Assembly (NCBI GenBank): GCA_022321325.1
Contig: JAKOEO010000017.1
Span: forward strand, 1-48,272
Length of the DNA: 48,272 bases
Source of the DNA: Candidatus Magnetominusculus sp. LBB02
GTDB lineage: Bacteria; Nitrospirota; Thermodesulfovibrionia; Thermodesulfovibrionales; Magnetobacteriaceae
Direction: 5' to 3'
Positions 25,256 through 33,885 of this stretch are shown one piece after another (position 1 is the stretch's first letter; the number at the start of each line of letters is the position of its first letter). Position numbers and translations under genes: made by a program. The notes beneath the pieces are model-generated. The model was given only the letters and a program-made list of their open reading frames with translations, did no database searches and was not told the DNA's origin.

Positions 25256-26779
25256 ATGAACTACGCTTTAGCTGAGCAGTCTCATGTATTAACGGTGGCG
25301 ATATTCCTGCCGGTATTGGCAGCCATTGCAATGATGTTTGTTGGTAAGGAGAGGCATTCTGAGATAAAATGGGGCGCCTTAGCCGCCACTATAGCCAATT
25401 TAGCCGCCATGATGCCGCTATTTACGGCTTTTGATAAGACAAGCGCTAAGATGCAGTTTGTATCAAGCCTGCCGTGGATAAGGGCATGGAATATTAACTA
25501 TTACGTAGGCGTTGACGGCATTAGCGTCTTATTTGTGTTGCTTTCGGCTATTGTTGCCATATTATGCGTGTTGGTGTCGTGGACCTCGGTAAAAGACAAA
25601 GTGAAGGAGTTTTATATAGCCATCCTGTTAATCGAAGGGGCGATGATTGGTGTGTTTTCGTCTTTAGATATGTTTCTTTTTTACATGTTCTGGGAGGCTA
25701 TGCTGATACCGATGTACCTGCTGATAGGCATTTGGGGCGGGCCTAATAGATTATATGCGGCAGTGAAATTTTTTCTTTATACCCTTGTGGGAAGCGTTCT
25801 GATGCTTCTGGGCGTTATTGCCATTTATCAGACCACGGGGACATTTGATATGGTTAAGCTGATGAGTACGCAGCTTCCCGTGGGTATGCAAATGATGCTG
25901 TTTTGGGCTTTTTTCGCTGCGTTTGCCGTGAAGGTACCTATGTTTCCTGTCCATACATGGCTGCCTGATGCGCACACCGAGGCACCAACCGCAGGCAGTG
26001 TGATTCTGGCCGCAATACTAATAAAGATGGGTGCCTACGGGTTTCTCAGATTTTCGCTGCCAATGTTTCCTGACGCATCGCTGGCGATGACACCTGTGAT
26101 GATAGCCCTGTCTGTAATAGCAATAATCTACGGCGGCATCATATGTCTTTCACAGACAGATTTAAAACGTCTTATCGCATACAGCTCCGTAAGCCATATG
26201 GGCTTTGTGACGCTTGGTATATTCAGCCTCAATATGCAGGGAATGGAAGGCGGAGTCCTTCAGATGATTAACCACGGTGTGATAACCGGAGGGCTTTTCT
26301 TATGCGTTGGTATGGTATATGAGAGAAGTCATACAAGGCAGATTGCCGATTACGGCGGTCTGGCTAATGTTATGCCAATTTTTTCAGCCCTGTTTATGGT
26401 GTTTACGTTTGCCTCGGTTGGGCTTCCAGGTACGAACGGCTTTGTCGGCGAGTTTCTGATTATACTTGGCGCTTTTACTGCCAATAAGACGGCAGGCATT
26501 TTGTCGGCAACCGGAGTTATTATTGGTGCGGTATATATGCTTTGGCTTTACCAAAAGGTATTCTATACTGAGATCAATAAAAAGATTGCCGGGTTGAATG
26601 ACATATCGTCAAGGGAAGTGATAACCCTTGTACCGCTATTGATACTGGTGTTTTGGATAGGCTTTTATCCAAGCGCGTTTACTGGTTTTATGGACGCCAG
26701 CGTTGTAAGTTTACTGGGTAAACTCAAGGCCAGCAATATGAACGCTTTAAATACAGTTATTCAGGCCGTGCCAAGATGA
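25256..26779 (+). CDS. nuoM: NADH-quinone oxidoreductase subunit M
   Basis: A 507-residue antiporter-like subunit (ND4 family). It shows 'LFYMFWEAMLIPMYLLIGIW' with the TM5 glutamate, 'AFAVKVPMFPVHTWLPDAHT' with the TM7 lysine, 'DLKRLIAYSSVSHMGFVTLG', and 'GTNGFVGEFLI' with the TM12 glutamate region. The gene is preceded by a 16-bp gap with AGGA upstream of the ATG. The single nuoM rules out the two-M version of complex I found in some Nitrospira. Confidence 0.97.
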   Translation: MNYALAEQSHVLTVAIFLPVLAAIAMMFVGKERHSEIKWGALAATIANLAAMMPLFTAFDKTSAKMQFVSSLPWIRAWNINYYVGVDGISVLFVLLSAIVAILCVLVSWTSVKDKVKEFYIAILLIEGAMIGVFSSLDMFLFYMFWEAMLIPMYLLIGIWGGPNRLYAAVKFFLYTLVGSVLMLLGVIAIYQTTGTFDMVKLMSTQLPVGMQMMLFWAFFAAFAVKVPMFPVHTWLPDAHTEAPTAGSVILAAILIKMGAYGFLRFSLPMFPDASLAMTPVMIALSVIAIIYGGIICLSQTDLKRLIAYSSVSHMGFVTLGIFSLNMQGMEGGVLQMINHGVITGGLFLCVGMVYERSHTRQIADYGGLANVMPIFSALFMVFTFASVGLPGTNGFVGEFLIILGAFTANKTAGILSATGVIIGAVYMLWLYQKVFYTEINKKIAGLNDISSREVITLVPLLILVFWIGFYPSAFTGFMDASVVSLLGKLKASNMNALNTVIQAVPR

Positions 26780-26828
26780 GTATGGCAGGGGATTTAACGG
26801 TTGTAATGCACGCAAGTATGGAGGATAA

Positions 26829-28265
26829 ATGCAGATTAGCGAACTAAGGCCGTTGCTGCCGGAACTAATGCTGGCCTCGCTGGGGCTTTTAATGCTGATT
26901 GTAGAGGCCTTTGTAAAGAGGAAAGAGGTTGTGGCTGTGATTGCGCTGATAAGTGCGTTTGTGGCCTTTTTCTCCTTAATATTATTATCACGCGCGGGCA
27001 GTGTTTTTGGCGGTATGTTTATTCAGGATGGCTATAGTGTTTTTTTCAAGCTCATCTTTATTATTAATCTGATGCTTTCAATTCTTATTTCTGTAAGATA
27101 CCTGAAAACTGAGAACTCTTTTCATGGCGAGTTCTACTGTTTGTTAATATTTTCAACCTGTGGGATGATGATTATGGCGTCTGCCGGCAACCTTATTACC
27201 CTGTACTTGGGCCTTGAGCTGATGGCATTAAGTACCTATGTCCTTGCCGGATTTGTCAGACATGACACTAAATCATCCGAGGCGGCAGTTAAGTATTTCC
27301 TTACCGGCGGGTTTTCCACCGCATTGCTTCTCTATGGAATATCGCTTATATATGGCGTTACAGGTTCGATGGACCTGAGGACGATAACCTCATATATTAC
27401 CGCCCATGATATTAGTGCTAACCCTATGGCCGCCTTAGCCTTAGTGCTGACGGCCTCGGCGTTCGCTTTTAAGATAGCCGCAGTGCCGTTTCATATGTGG
27501 GCGCCTGATGTGTACGAGGGCGCGCCGACGCCGGTAACAGCCTTTATGTCCATTGGGCCGAAGGCGGCAGGATTTGCCGTGCTGGTGAGGGTATTTTTCG
27601 AAACGTTTGGGCACTTATCTTCAGAATGGTCTATGATATTTATCGTGCTGTCAATACTTACAATGTTCGTTGGAAATGTTATGGCGCTTGTGCAAACCAA
27701 TATCAAGAGAATGCTGGCCTATTCTTCGATAGCTCATGCAGGATATGCCTTAATTGGCATTATAGCGGCAACCCCTGAAGGAGTGTCTGCAACAATGAAT
27801 TACTTGTTCATATACACGTTTATGAATATTGGGGCGTTTACTGTAGTGCTGATGTTAGGTACGAAGGAGTTCAAAGCGGTTGAGATTAGCGACTACGCCG
27901 GACTGGGCAAGACACATCCTGTATTGGGCGGGGCAATGCTTATATTTATGTTTTCACTTACAGGGATACCTCCGATGGCTGGATTTATGGGGAAGTTCTA
28001 TGTGTTTATGGCTGCGGTGAAGAGCGGCTACCTGTGGCTTTCCATATTGGCAGTCCTATTCAGCGTTATTTCGGCCTTTTTCTACTTACGGATTGTGATG
28101 TACATGTATATGAAGGATCCTGTGAACGTTGAAACCTTCAATGAGCCGACCCCTCTAAACGGCCTCAGCATCTCCCTTGCCATTTCCGCCGTGTTTGTTC
28201 TTCTGATTGGCGTTATGCCTGAGCGCTTCGTGGAGTTTGCAAGGGCCGCCGCAAAGATAATGTGA
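26829..28265 (+). CDS. nuoN: NADH-quinone oxidoreductase subunit N
   Basis: A 478-residue antiporter-like subunit (ND2 family). It shows 'GNLITLYLGLELMALSTYVL' (TM5 glutamate), 'AFAFKIAAVPFHMWAPDVYE' (TM7 lysine), 'NIKRMLAYSSIAHAGYALIG' and 'LTGIPPMAGFMGKFYVF' (TM12 lysine). It is the last gene of the operon, starting 49 bp after nuoM with GGAGG before the ATG. The convergent hemerythrin gene begins within 45 bp and no strong terminator is seen; a 16-bp AT-rich palindrome at 28297-28312 lies in between. Confidence 0.97.
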   Translation: MQISELRPLLPELMLASLGLLMLIVEAFVKRKEVVAVIALISAFVAFFSLILLSRAGSVFGGMFIQDGYSVFFKLIFIINLMLSILISVRYLKTENSFHGEFYCLLIFSTCGMMIMASAGNLITLYLGLELMALSTYVLAGFVRHDTKSSEAAVKYFLTGGFSTALLLYGISLIYGVTGSMDLRTITSYITAHDISANPMAALALVLTASAFAFKIAAVPFHMWAPDVYEGAPTPVTAFMSIGPKAAGFAVLVRVFFETFGHLSSEWSMIFIVLSILTMFVGNVMALVQTNIKRMLAYSSIAHAGYALIGIIAATPEGVSATMNYLFIYTFMNIGAFTVVLMLGTKEFKAVEISDYAGLGKTHPVLGGAMLIFMFSLTGIPPMAGFMGKFYVFMAAVKSGYLWLSILAVLFSVISAFFYLRIVMYMYMKDPVNVETFNEPTPLNGLSISLAISAVFVLLIGVMPERFVEFARAAAKIM

Positions 28266-28308
28266 TGTCAGGAAGACCGTTTAACCTGTTGAGATATTAA
28301 TAAGCTTA

Positions 28309-28722
28309 TTAAATTGATTTAAGAAAAGCCCCTAATCTCTGATCGGTGCCTTTTATGTGTTTAACTAGCCAGTCTACCGCCTGATTTTGAGTTGCCGTCA
28401 CTATGAGATCAGTTGCGCCTTCTTTTTCAAACATTCGCACCAGCGAAGAGTAGCTTTTCAGAAATTCAATATGCTCTTTTTTATGTGAGTCATAGTCAGG
28501 ATAGTGGTATTGAGTCATAAATCCCTCTTCTGTTTTAAAATGATCAAGGACATAACCACCGAGAAATCTGAGTACCTTGTGCAGCTCAACTTCTTTCTTT
28601 TCAGGGTCGAGATTTTCTATGTCCATATTGACAAGCCCGCTTATTCGTGCAAATATCTCTTTGTGCTGATTGTCTATTGTATCAACTCCCGTAGCGAGAC
28701 TTTCATGCCACTGTATCTCCAT
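28309..28722 (-). CDS. Bacteriohemerythrin (single-domain hemerythrin)
   Basis: A 137-residue cytoplasmic hemerythrin that binds O2 reversibly at a non-heme di-iron site. All iron ligands are visible: His in 'IQWHESL', His in 'IDNQHKEIF', His and Glu in 'DHFKTEEGFM', the two His in 'DSHKKEHIEF', and His and Asp in 'WLVKHIKGTDQRL'. The start ATG at 28722 follows GAGGAGG, so the first five residues of the longer frame are dropped. It is divergent from a chemoreceptor that carries the same domain; the two share a 205-bp intergenic region. Confidence 0.94.
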   Translation of the reverse strand: MEIQWHESLATGVDTIDNQHKEIFARISGLVNMDIENLDPEKKEVELHKVLRFLGGYVLDHFKTEEGFMTQYHYPDYDSHKKEHIEFLKSYSSLVRMFEKEGATDLIVTATQNQAVDWLVKHIKGTDQRLGAFLKSI

Positions 28723-28867
28723 GCCTTTCCTCCTCAAATATTCATGTACTGCTTTCTATTGACGGCAAGCATACGAGCAAATTCCTTTTTGCTTGCGCTA
28801 CAGCTGGATGTTAACATAAATTGTCTAAAAACATCAAACACAAGAGATAATTTCTTTTGTCAGGATA

Positions 28868-28876
28868 TGTTATAAT
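28868..28876 (+). promoter_or_regulatory. Extended -10 promoter for the chemoreceptor gene
   Basis: TGTTATAAT, a perfect -10 with TGn extension. The -35 region is weak. It lies 51 bp before the chosen ATG at 28928. Confidence 0.45.
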
Positions 28877-28927
28877 TGAGCGTGAGGTGTGATAAAAGCT
28901 ATAAATCAAACTACAACGGAGGGGTAT

Positions 28928-30550
28928 ATGCCGATAGGAATTAAAATTATTGCCGGCTATCTATTGATACTACTGATGGCTGCCGGGCTTGGGCTTTGGG
29001 CTTTTGTTAGTGAAACTAATGGCTTTTGGTATCTTATCTACGGGCTAATAATCCTTATAGCAGGGGCGGTTATATTATTTTCTATAAAGAAGGATCTCGA
29101 TAAACTTGTCAGGGCAATCATGAATTTTGATTTGTTTACAGTTGCGGGCAGCGATGTTTCATTGAAAATAGAAGAAAGCGGCCCTGGAATTACTGGAGAA
29201 GCGGCAAAGATTTACAACAGGCTGGCAGAGAAGATAAACAAGATGGTAACGGACATCTCAGCGCTTAACGAGCAGGTTTCGTCCTCTTCAACAGAACTTT
29301 GCATTGTTTCCGGTGAGACTACGAAAAGCGCCGGCAATCAGTCTGAACAGATTGAACAGATAGTCAATTCAATGGTTCAGATGAAGGTAACAATAGGCGA
29401 ATTGACACAAAACGCGATGGTAGCCTCTGAATCGGCACGCAAGGCCACTGATTTTGCCACTCACGGCAAGGATGTAGTAAATAAAACCATTACAACGATG
29501 AACGGTATCAAAGATAAAACTGAGGATTCACAAATGGTTGTGGATGCTCTGAGAGAGAAGTCCGGCCAAATCGGCGAAATAGTTCAGGCCATCAACGACA
29601 TAGCTGAACAGACCAATCTGCTTGCGCTAAATGCTGCAATAGAAGCGGCAAGGGCAGGGGAGCAGGGACGCGGTTTTGCCGTCGTTGCGGATGAGGTGAG
29701 AAAACTTGCAGAGAAGACGTCCATTGCCACAAGAGAGATTTCAGACATGATATTAACTATTCAAGAAAGTACTGTCAGCGCCGTTGATTCGATGAACGAG
29801 GCATCTGTTGAGGTCTCTGCCGGTGTGGAGCTGATAAATCAGGCCGGCGCAACTCTTGAGGAAATAGTGCAAACCAACGAAGACGTTACAGATAAAATTA
29901 CGCGCATAGCCGCTGCGACCGAACAACAATCGGCTACGACGTATGAGATATTGAGGACGATGGAACATATTGCTAAGTTGTCGTCCGAGGTTACATCAAG
30001 CGCTCAGAAGACTGCCTCAGCCGCAGGGGAAATATCAGAGACTATCGTGAGAAATATCTGGTCTGTCCTATGCCAGTACAGGTTATCCGATAAGGCCATG
30101 TGCCAGGACGACCTTGAAACCAGGCTTCAATCTGTACCAGACCTTATGAAGTGGCACAACACCTTCAGCGTTGGCGTAAAAAAATATGACGAGGCGCACA
30201 AAACCTTAGTCGGCCTTATCAACAGGCTTCACGCAGCTATGAAAATTGGGCTTGGCAGCCAGGTACTTGGCGATATTCTCGACGAATTGATAGAGTACAC
30301 AATGACTCATTTCAGAGATGAGGAGCGTGAGATGTTAAGGCTGGGCTATCCAACTCATGATTATGAAATACATCTTGACCAACACCAAAGATTTGTTAGA
30401 CAAGCTGCAGATGTCCAACGAAAATTCAGAGAAGGTTTGGGCGGGTTGTCGCTCGATATAATGGAGTTTCTAAAGAAATGGCTATCTGAGCATATACTTG
30501 GCACTGATAAAAAATATATGCATTTCTTTAACTCTAAAGGGCTTAAATAA
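28928..30550 (+). CDS. Methyl-accepting chemotaxis protein with C-terminal hemerythrin domain
   Basis: A 540-residue chemoreceptor. Two transmembrane helices lie within the first ~50 residues, joined by only about 7-10 residues, so there is no periplasmic sensor domain. The cytoplasmic signalling hairpin is '[20 protein letters not shown]' followed by '[20 protein letters not shown]'. The C-terminal ~135 residues are hemerythrin with all ligands: '[11 protein letters not shown]', 'YDEAHKTLV', '[11 protein letters not shown]', 'HLDQHQRF' and '[11 protein letters not shown]'. This plan matches DcrH-type O2 receptors, here with the sensor at the very C-terminus. Start at ATG 28928 after GGAGGGG; a GTG at 28889 is a weaker choice. 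It presumably signals to CheA/CheW. Confidence 0.93.
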   Translation: MPIGIKIIAGYLLILLMAAGLGLWAFVSETNGFWYLIYGLIILIAGAVILFSIKKDLDKLVRAIMNFDLFTVAGSDVSLKIEESGPGITGEAAKIYNRLAEKINKMVTDISALNEQVSSSSTELCIVSGETTKSAGNQSEQIEQIVNSMVQMKVTIGELTQNAMVASESARKATDFATHGKDVVNKTITTMNGIKDKTEDSQMVVDALREKSGQIGEIVQAINDIAEQTNLLALNAAIEAARAGEQGRGFAVVADEVRKLAEKTSIATREISDMILTIQESTVSAVDSMNEASVEVSAGVELINQAGATLEEIVQTNEDVTDKITRIAAATEQQSATTYEILRTMEHIAKLSSEVTSSAQKTASAAGEISETIVRNIWSVLCQYRLSDKAMCQDDLETRLQSVPDLMKWHNTFSVGVKKYDEAHKTLVGLINRLHAAMKIGLGSQVLGDILDELIEYTMTHFRDEEREMLRLGYPTHDYEIHLDQHQRFVRQAADVQRKFREGLGGLSLDIMEFLKKWLSEHILGTDKKYMHFFNSKGLK

Positions 30551-30563
30551 GGCGCTTAGCGGT

Positions 30564-30872
30564 TTAGTCTGTCTCGACCGATTGTAAAAGCAGCGGGATT
30601 GAAAGCAGTGTCATCGCCGTTCCAAGCAGCATTCCGCCCACTACAACAACTGCCAGCGGCCTTTGTACCTGGCTTCCTACGCCGTGAGCCATTGAAGCGG
30701 GCAGAAGGCCCAACGAAGCGGCAAAACCGCCCATAAGCACGGCCTGAATTTATCTTTCACTGTCTCGATAATTGCCAACTCTTTGCTCATTCCCCCAATA
30801 GAGAGCCTGATGTAATGGCTGATAAGGATAGAGGCGTTAAGCACAGAGATGTAGAAGCGCTTGAAGGATTCC
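30564..30872 (-). pseudogene. RND heavy-metal efflux pump (CzcA/CusA type), C-terminal remnant
   Basis: Minus-strand reading gives 'FKRFYISVLNASILISHYIR' and 'AIIETVKDKFRP', then after a one-base shift near 30741 'VLMGGFAASLGLLPASMAHG', 'VGSQVQRPLAVVVVGGML', ending 'LSIPLLLQSVETD' and TAA. This is the characteristic final membrane block of CzcA/CusA pumps (RPVLM...ASLG...GxxxEVQRPLA...GG). Only about 100 codons of a protein of ~1000 remain and they are out of frame, so it is a dead fragment. It was too broken to be seen as a single open frame. Confidence 0.8.
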
Positions 30873-31000
30873 TTTTAATTTTGCCATCTTACCTCAGACA
30901 ACCCTTTCATTTCAGTTTTGCCCGCTCATATCTAATGAAATTACTTCATGTAATAATATATCAAGTCATAAATGTAAAGAAATAAATTAGTGAGGCTGCA

Positions 31001-31038
31001 GCCCACCGCCGCCTTTGGGTAGAAGCTGCGGCGGGGGC
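31001..31038. terminator. GC-rich hairpin downstream of the porin gene
   Basis: A stem of about 11 bp, GCCCACCGCCGC with GCGGCGGGGGC, and a loop of about 15 bases, 15 bp past the porin stop on the minus strand. There is no clean T-run, so it may be a weak terminator or an mRNA-stabilising stem for the glnK-amt-porin transcript. Confidence 0.45.
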
Positions 31039-31052
31039 CGTTGCGTGAGAGT

Positions 31053-31973
31053 TTAGAAGTTATAGGACATGTTCAGGCCATAGATGAACGTCTGGTCAAC
31101 CGCGCCATTTGGATTATACGATGTGCCATTGACCAATCTATTGGCTGCCCCGGACAGTGGAAACGTGTACATCGCCACTGGCTGTACGGTAAGGTGTTCT
31201 ATTACAGGGATTGTTACGCCAATCGTTAACATGCCGTCGTGAAGGGCGCTGTATTTGCCGCCTGTGTAGGCGCCGCTGTTAGCGTCAAACGTATGCCAGT
31301 AGTTGGAGCTGCCTGCCATATAACCAAAGCACGCGCCGAGGTCAAGCGTCATGTCTTTCATCAAAGGAAGTGGGACTGACTGGCTGAAAGCAAGGTTAAG
31401 ATACGTCCCCGGATATGTGGCAACATCCCTGTAAACCGTAAGCACAGGGTTTGCAGGCACGGTAAATGCCGCAGCCGCAAATATCTCCTGAGTCTGTTTG
31501 GCATATTGCAGACCATAGTAAATATAGCCTCCCGTCAGGTTGAATACGCCCCATGTGCGCGTATAGCTTAACTTCACATCTGATTCGTTGAAGCTGGCCT
31601 GCCCGGGGTTGTCAGGGATAAAACTCTGCGTGGCGCGCTCGTTTGTGTCTATGTTATTCCATGAGTTTAGAGAAAACCCCTTATAGGAAATTGTCAAAGA
31701 CGGCTGAAATACGGCGCTCCTGTTATTCATCTCATACCCGCGGAATACGTATCTGTTAAACGCGCTTAATGTCAAATTTACTGTCAGGTTCTCAGGCTCT
31801 GCAGTACCGGCAAGAGTAACAGGCTCCTTCTCCTTCTCTTTATCGGCTGCGGCATCGGCGCCATGATGCTCACTCTTATCCTCTTCGGCAAAGACTGAAA
31901 CCGTGGGCATTATGCCAATGGAAACTATAAGCATTAAAGTTAATAGAACAAATAGTGCTGATTGTCTTTTCAT
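31053..31973 (-). CDS. Outer-membrane beta-barrel protein, TorF-like putative porin
   Basis: A 306-residue exported protein. The signal peptide is MKRQSALFVLLTLMLIVSIG..., with a probable cleavage after 'SVFA', followed by a short charged linker rich in E, K, D and A. The mature part begins 'LTVNLTLSAFNRYVFRGYEM', the pattern of TorF/TIGR02001 putative porins, and continues as alternating beta strands ending 'FIYGLNMSYNF' with a terminal aromatic, as expected for BamA recognition. Start at ATG 31973 after GGAGGG. It is 42 bp behind an amt gene on the same strand, so it may be the outer-membrane part of the same uptake unit; that is an inference. Confidence 0.8.
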   Translation of the reverse strand: MKRQSALFVLLTLMLIVSIGIMPTVSVFAEEDKSEHHGADAAADKEKEKEPVTLAGTAEPENLTVNLTLSAFNRYVFRGYEMNNRSAVFQPSLTISYKGFSLNSWNNIDTNERATQSFIPDNPGQASFNESDVKLSYTRTWGVFNLTGGYIYYGLQYAKQTQEIFAAAAFTVPANPVLTVYRDVATYPGTYLNLAFSQSVPLPLMKDMTLDLGACFGYMAGSSNYWHTFDANSGAYTGGKYSALHDGMLTIGVTIPVIEHLTVQPVAMYTFPLSGAANRLVNGTSYNPNGAVDQTFIYGLNMSYNF

Positions 31974-32015
31974 ATCATAACCCTCCATTTTGTTAAGCGG
32001 CTCCGCCGCCTAATG

Positions 32016-33344
32016 CTATGCCTCGAAATCATAACCGTTTTCACCGTGTACCGCAAGGTCAAGTCCTGTGGCCTCATCCTCTTCGTCAATCCTGAGGCCG
32101 ACAGCTGCGTCCACAATCTTCAACAATATGAACGAGGCTATGAATACGAATACATATGATGACACAACTGCAATGAGCTGCGTCAAGAATAGCCCCGAGT
32201 TACCATAAAATAACCCGTCCTTACCTGTTGAATTTACGGAGATAGTTGCAAACAGTCCGGTGGCAAGCGCCCCCCATGTGCCGCCTGCCCCGTGGACGCC
32301 GATTACGTCAAGCGAATCGTCATACCCCAGCTTTGGCCTTATGAAACTGACTGCAAAGTAACAGATAATGCCCGCACCTGCGCCGATTATTATAGCCGAC
32401 ATAGGAGTGACAAACCCCGCCGCCGGGGTTATCGCAACAAGACCGGCGACCGCGCCGCTGGCGATGCCAAGTGCCGTGGGTTTGCCCCTGTGCGCCCATT
32501 CAAAAAACATCCACGCCATAGCCGCTGCACCCGTGGCGGTATTTGTCGTAACAAAGGCCACCGAGGCAAGGCCGCCCGAAGTCAGGGCGCTTCCCGCGTT
32601 AAATCCAAACCATCCAAACCACAGAAGGGCAGCCCCGGTAATCGTCATGGTCAGATTATGCGGCGGCATAGGCACGCGGCCATAGCCCTTGCGTTTCCCT
32701 ATTACAATTATAGCGGCAATGGCGGCAACGGCAGAGTTGATATGCACTACAGTACCGCCCGCGAAATCCAGCGCGCCAAGTTTTGCCCCTATCCAGCCGC
32801 CGCCCCATACCCAATGGCAAAGCGGCGAATAGACAAATGTCAGCCACAGGGCAGAGAACAACATCAGCGCTGAAAACTTCATTCTCTCGGCAAATGCCCC
32901 CGTAATAAGCGCTGGCGTTATGACTGCGAACATCCCCTGATACATCATGAACAATAGATGAGGTATCGTATTGGCGTAATCAGATGGCTCCTGCCCAACC
33001 GTGTTGAGGCCAAACCACTCAAATCCGCCGATTATCCCGCCTTTGTCAGGCCCGAATGAAAGCGTATATCCCCATAAGACCCATATTACGCTTACCATGC
33101 AGAGCATTATGAAACTCTGCATTATTGTGCCAAGCACATTCTTTTTCCTCACCATCCCGGCATAAAACAGCCCAAGCCCTGGCGTCATCAACATTACCAG
33201 CGCCGTTGAGACGAGCATCCATGCCGTATCCCCACTGTTTACAACCTTTGGGGGAGGGGGCGCTGAGTCTGCTCCCATGGCTGCCGTGGCAAAAAATACA
33301 AAGAGCGCTATCAAGACTAACATTAACGGTACAATCTTTCTCAC
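32016..33344 (-). CDS. amt: Ammonium transporter, co-transcribed with glnK
   Basis: A 442-residue Amt/Rh-family inner-membrane channel for ammonium. It has a cleavable N-terminal signal (MRKIVPLMLVLIALFVFFAT...AMGADS), then 'TAWMLVSTALVMLMTPGLGL', 'LDFAGGTVVHINSAVAAI' (first pore histidine) and 'DVIGVHGAGGTWGALATGLF' (second pore histidine). The GTG at 33344 is chosen because AGGAGG lies five bases upstream and the product has a clean signal; a frame extending to an ATG at 33377 would bury that site. glnK ends 22 bp upstream, so P-II can regulate this channel directly. Confidence 0.95.
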   Translation of the reverse strand: MRKIVPLMLVLIALFVFFATAAMGADSAPPPPKVVNSGDTAWMLVSTALVMLMTPGLGLFYAGMVRKKNVLGTIMQSFIMLCMVSVIWVLWGYTLSFGPDKGGIIGGFEWFGLNTVGQEPSDYANTIPHLLFMMYQGMFAVITPALITGAFAERMKFSALMLFSALWLTFVYSPLCHWVWGGGWIGAKLGALDFAGGTVVHINSAVAAIAAIIVIGKRKGYGRVPMPPHNLTMTITGAALLWFGWFGFNAGSALTSGGLASVAFVTTNTATGAAAMAWMFFEWAHRGKPTALGIASGAVAGLVAITPAAGFVTPMSAIIIGAGAGIICYFAVSFIRPKLGYDDSLDVIGVHGAGGTWGALATGLFATISVNSTGKDGLFYGNSGLFLTQLIAVVSSYVFVFIASFILLKIVDAAVGLRIDEEDEATGLDLAVHGENGYDFEA

Positions 33345-33366
33345 TTCATCCTCCTTTAATATAAAT

Positions 33367-33756
<390 letters not shown>

Positions 33757-33758
33757 TT

Positions 33759-33774
33759 ATCAATAACTATGCCA
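33759..33774 (-). promoter_or_regulatory. Sigma54-like promoter of glnK operon
   Basis: On the minus strand TGGCATAGTTATTGAT: a good -24 (TGGCA) and -12 TTGA where the consensus is TTGC, with the correct GG-N10 spacing. The same element lies before the other amt gene (35671-35686), at the same distance from the same palindrome pair. The inferred start is about 45 nt before the glnK ATG. Confidence 0.55.
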
Positions 33775-33819
33775 AAGCATAACCTGTTGTTATATATAGA
33801 TTTAACCTGTCATAACATG

Positions 33820-33851
33820 CTACAAAAATGTAGGATGCTACAATTTTGTAG
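33820..33851. promoter_or_regulatory. Tandem palindromic operator upstream of glnK
   Basis: Two 14-bp near-palindromes, CTACAAAAATGTAG (33820-33833) and CTACAATTTTGTAG (33838-33851), separated by GATG. The centre-to-centre distance is 18 bp. They lie exactly 45 bp from the -24 box. The arrangement is repeated before the other amt gene, so a specific activator or repressor is expected; it is not the NtrC consensus. Confidence 0.75.
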
Positions 33852-33857
33852 GCGACA

Positions 33858-33875
33858 TCCCCCCTTACGGGGGGA
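33858..33875. terminator. Hairpin after the first amt gene
   Basis: TCCCCCC-TTAC-GGGGGGA, a 7-bp perfect stem 10 bp past the amt stop (minus strand). It has no T-run but sits between the two transcription units and may end or insulate the first. Confidence 0.5.
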
Positions 33876-33885
33876 CATTTGCCCT

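Noticed and set aside
28297-28312. 16-bp perfect palindrome TTAATAAGCTTATTAA after nuoN as a terminator
   Set aside because: The stem is almost all A-T and overlaps the convergent stop codon; it is unlikely to end transcription efficiently and could be chance.
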